Below, in pieces: positions 61,478 through 64,000 of a DNA stretch of 64,000 nucleotides. The number at the start of each line of letters is the position of its first letter. Within the stretch, counting starts at the first letter, position 1. Location of the stretch: the NCBI RefSeq assembly GCF_030913365.1, contig NZ_CP133160.1:2952001-3016000 (forward strand), given 5' to 3'. The notes beneath the pieces were generated by a model. That model searched no databases. It was not told the DNA's origin and saw only the letters and a program-made list of their open reading frames with translations. The DNA is from Stenotrophomonas sp. 24(2023) (GTDB lineage Bacteria > Pseudomonadota > Gammaproteobacteria > Xanthomonadales > Xanthomonadaceae). The translations under genes and the position numbers were made by a program.

Positions 61478-62212
61478 ATGTCGAAACTCAACGGAAAGGT
61501 CGCGCTGGTGATTGGCGGAACGACGGGCATGGGGTTGGCCAGCGCCAAGCGCTTCCTGGAAGAGGGGGCCACCGTCTATGTGACCGGCCGGCGGCAGGAG
61601 ACGCTGGATGAGGCACTGGCTGAACTGGGTCCGGGGGCAGTCGGCGTGCAGGGGGATCTGGCGCGCATGGCCGATCTCGACCGGCTGTACGCCACCATTG
61701 GTCAGGCGCAGCGGGGCTTGGACGTAGTGTTCGTCAGCGCCGGCATTGGTCATGCTGACCAGTTCCTGCCCGACGTTACCGAGCAGCTGTTCCACGATAC
61801 GTTCGTGACCAACGTGAAGAACGTGCTGTTTGCCGTGCAGAAGGCGCTGCCGCTGCTGCGCGACGGCAGCTCGATCATCCTCAACAGTTCCATTGCGCAT
61901 CTGAAAGGCCTGCCGGGCATGAGCGTGTACAGCGCCAGCAAGGCAGCAGTCCGTTCGTTCGCGCGCAGCTGGGCGATGGAGTTGAAGGACCGGCAGATCC
62001 GGGTGAACGTGATCAGCCCGGGGCCCATCGACACGCCGTTCACGGCACCGGCTTCGCAGGAATGGAAGGAGATGATGACCCGCGCCGTGCCACTGGGGCG
62101 TTTCGGCCGCGCTGATGAAATCGCCACCGCCGCACTGTTTCTGGCCTCGCCGGACTCCAGTTACATCACCGGTGTCGATCTGTGCGTCGACGGCGGCCTG
62201 ACCCAGGTCTGA
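61478..62212 (+). CDS. SDR family oxidoreductase
   Basis: A 244-residue classical short-chain dehydrogenase. The cofactor motif is GGTTGMGLAS at about 13-22, and the catalytic pair is Tyr151 and Lys155 (YSASK). The Ser is in IILNSSIAHL. The start MSKLNGKVALV was chosen because the upstream in-frame stretch contains the LysR operator. It is followed by a second SDR only 10 bp later. The substrate is unknown; regulation by the divergent LysR is likely. Confidence 0.9.
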   Translation: MSKLNGKVALVIGGTTGMGLASAKRFLEEGATVYVTGRRQETLDEALAELGPGAVGVQGDLARMADLDRLYATIGQAQRGLDVVFVSAGIGHADQFLPDVTEQLFHDTFVTNVKNVLFAVQKALPLLRDGSSIILNSSIAHLKGLPGMSVYSASKAAVRSFARSWAMELKDRQIRVNVISPGPIDTPFTAPASQEWKEMMTRAVPLGRFGRADEIATAALFLASPDSSYITGVDLCVDGGLTQV

Positions 62213-62222
62213 GGAGGCCGTG

Positions 62223-62972
62223 ATGTCCCTGAACCTCAATGGAAAAGTCGCGCTGGTCACCGGAGCATCCACTGGCATCGGCGCGGAAATCGCCCGTGCA
62301 CTGGGCGCCTGCGGTGCCGCAGTGGTGGTCAACTACCGCTCGGACCGTACCGGTGCGGACGCGGTTGTGGCCACCATCGTTGCCGCCGGTGGGCGTGCGG
62401 TTGCCGTAGCCGGTGATGTCGGCAACGCGGCAGACGCCGCCGCGCTGGTGGCGGCGGCCATCGCGCACTTCGGGACGCTGGAGGTGGTGGTGAACAACGC
62501 CGGCGTCTTCGAATTCCTGCCGATCGAATCGTTTGTGCCCGATCACTACGAGCGCCAGTTCCGTGCCAATGTACTTGGGCCGATGCTGGTGACGGCTGCG
62601 GCGGTGCCCCATCTGCGCGATGGGGCAAGCATCATCAACATCGGCTCGTCGGTCACCCACTTCGCGCCGCCGGGTGCGTCGGTCTATGCAGCAAGCAAGG
62701 GTGCGGTGGATGCCTTTACCCGCGTGCTGGCCAACGAGCTGGGGCCGCGCGGGATCCGCGTCAACACGCTCAAGCCCGGCTTGACCGCAACGGAAAGAAC
62801 CCTTGCCGATGGCTCGACCGAATCCGCGTTCGTGCAGAGCTATGTCGAGCGCACGCCGCTGCGACGGTTGGGAAGCACGGCGGATGTTGCCCGCGTGGCG
62901 GTGTTCCTTGCCTCGGACGATGCAGGGTTCATTACCGGTGAGCATCTGTTTGCCTCGGGCGGGCTACGCTGA
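62223..62972 (+). CDS. SDR family oxidoreductase
   Basis: A 249-residue classical short-chain dehydrogenase. The cofactor motif is TGASTGIGAEIARAL at about 13-27, NNAG lies near 91-94, and the catalytic pair is Tyr155 and Lys159 (YAASK). GAGGAGG ends 5 bp before the ATG at 62223; a GTG at 62220 is in frame but too close to that site. It shares an operon with the preceding SDR, but the two differ enough to act on different substrates or steps. Confidence 0.9.
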   Translation: MSLNLNGKVALVTGASTGIGAEIARALGACGAAVVVNYRSDRTGADAVVATIVAAGGRAVAVAGDVGNAADAAALVAAAIAHFGTLEVVVNNAGVFEFLPIESFVPDHYERQFRANVLGPMLVTAAAVPHLRDGASIINIGSSVTHFAPPGASVYAASKGAVDAFTRVLANELGPRGIRVNTLKPGLTATERTLADGSTESAFVQSYVERTPLRRLGSTADVARVAVFLASDDAGFITGEHLFASGGLR

Positions 62973-62999
62973 AGGCCCCGGTGAGCGCCGCGGCTGGCT

Positions 63000-64000
63000 T
63001 CAGTGGTACGTGCCGAAGCGGATCTTCACCGCACCGTCCACGCTGTTGATCACGCCGATTTCCCCCGGGCCCAGTTCCACCACGGCCGGCCAGGAATGGC
63101 GGAAGCCCAGCGGCCAGGCGGGGTCAGGGACGCGTTGCCAGTGTGCGCCGCTGTCGCTGCTCCAGCTCACCGCGTTGGCGCAGGAGGTGACGAACATCGT
63201 TCCGCTGCGCGTGGCCATCACGTGCGGCCCACAACGCTGGTCGGCCAGTGGCGTGCCCAGGCCATCGGGCCAGTTCCTGCCATCGGGCGATACCTTGTAG
63301 GACACCGGGCACTGCGGATCATCGCCGCAGGTTTCCAGCACCATCAGGAAGCCGCCCTGCGGGCGGCGCGCCATCACCGGCATGCCCGGGCGCAGCAAGC
63401 CGCCACCGGGTTGCCGGGCGATGGTGGCCACCGGCCCCCAGGTACGCCCGCCGTCGGTGGACAGGCGCTGGGACACCACCTGGTTGTAGGACGGTTGTTC
63501 GTCGGCGCGGGTTTCATCGGCATACACCACGGACAGTACGCCGCCATCGAGCTGGGTCAGCACCGGTTCCCACACCCCGCGGTCCTTGCGGCCGGCGGGC
63601 GCTTCATTGCGCGCGATGGTGCTCAGGAACGTCCAACTGCGGGCCTGGTCATCGCTGGCGTACAGGTGCAGCCGGTAGGAGCTGCCCTCGATGAGCGAGC
63701 GCATCGCCAGCAGGATGCGGCCGTCGGGCAGTACGAACAGTTCGCCGTTGTCGATCATGCGCCCGGGTTCGGCCACGCTGGACAGGGGCTGCCAGCTGCG
63801 TGCGTTGTCGGTGCTGGCCGATACCTGCAGCGTGGTCGGCTGGCCGGCATGGAAGCGCGTGGTGACGGCCAGCCAGTGGCCGTCGGCCAGGCGGGCCATG
63901 CGGCCCCAGCCGGCATTTTCTGCGTCCACCGTCGCGGTGCCGTGCCATTGCACGTCCACCGCTGCCACCGGAAGCGCGGCAGCCAGCAGGCCGGCGATGA
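63000..64000 (-). CDS. Exported sialidase-like Asp-box (BNR) protein (5' end outside window)
   Basis: The visible 333 residues start within a signal peptide (IAGLLAAALPVAAVDVQWHG), so the start codon lies beyond 64000. The body is a six-bladed-propeller type protein with Asp-box repeats STDNARSW, ASDDQARSW, STDGGRTW, VSPDGRNW and SSDSGAHW. This is the exo-alpha-sialidase fold, though many such proteins do not act on sialic acid. ADETRADEQPSYNQVVSQR and RPGMPVMARR lie where catalytic Glu/Arg residues occur in the family. An in-frame GTG at 63968 would cut off the signal peptide and is unlikely to be the start. Confidence 0.82.
   Translation of the reverse strand, partial: IAGLLAAALPVAAVDVQWHGTATVDAENAGWGRMARLADGHWLAVTTRFHAGQPTTLQVSASTDNARSWQPLSSVAEPGRMIDNGELFVLPDGRILLAMRSLIEGSSYRLHLYASDDQARSWTFLSTIARNEAPAGRKDRGVWEPVLTQLDGGVLSVVYADETRADEQPSYNQVVSQRLSTDGGRTWGPVATIARQPGGGLLRPGMPVMARRPQGGFLMVLETCGDDPQCPVSYKVSPDGRNWPDGLGTPLADQRCGPHVMATRSGTMFVTSCANAVSWSSDSGAHWQRVPDPAWPLGFRHSWPAVVELGPGEIGVINSVDGAVKIRFGTYH

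Overview
The window is high-G+C chromosomal DNA from a Xanthomonadaceae bacterium, most likely Stenotrophomonas. The evidence is a fused aspartokinase/diaminopimelate decarboxylase, the MurL-MurD2 route to D-glutamate in peptidoglycan, TonB receptors of the Xanthomonas/Caulobacter type, a maltose cluster with an XgtA-like alpha-glucosidase, and many GTAG-ended palindromes of the Stenotrophomonas SMAG type. I see no rRNA, tRNA, transposase, phage gene or CRISPR array.

Layout. 1-9.9 kb is housekeeping: two PhzF-like paralogues, lysAC, murL-murD2, a small unknown gene, an exported dienelactone hydrolase and a polyprenyl diphosphate synthase. 10-23 kb is a starch/maltodextrin regulon: GH13_23 alpha-glucosidase, TonB receptor, GH97 alpha-glucosidase, a six-hairpin glycosidase, a sugar transporter and a GH13 amylase. 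Three identical 14-bp operators sit at its three promoter regions. A 49-bp-period palindrome array (11.85-12.26 kb) lies between the alpha-glucosidase and the receptor. 23-26.5 kb holds small genes, dispersed SMAG palindromes and a LacI regulator that probably controls the maltose genes. 26.7-30.9 kb is a fecI-fecR-receptor iron uptake operon behind a Fur box. ssb lies at 31.3-31.8 kb.

32.2-42.1 kb is the most coherent accessory locus. Two convergent operons are bracketed by two copies of the same perfect palindrome, with a LacI gene at the right edge. The genes encode a GMC flavoprotein with a three-cysteine iron-sulfur motif, its Tat-borne small subunit, a cytochrome c, a DUF1080 protein, three TIM-barrel isomerase-like proteins, a Gfo/Idh/MocA oxidoreductase and an MFS permease. 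I read it as a periplasmic 3-keto-glycoside oxidation and cleavage pathway with uptake and cytoplasmic processing of the product.

42.3-55.3 kb holds a MASE2-GGDEF diguanylate cyclase, an AI-2E family membrane protein, and a run of RND adaptor and pump, an LpxO-like lipid A hydroxylase, a two-component pair, MipA/OmpV and an outer-membrane efflux factor. This looks like an envelope-stress/efflux module. 55.4-63 kb has regulator/enzyme pairs (LysR with a zinc-type dehydrogenase, TetR with an NAD-binding protein, LysR with two SDRs), a HAD hydrolase, and a strongly structured leader before an 86-residue unknown gene. The window ends inside an exported sialidase-like Asp-box protein.
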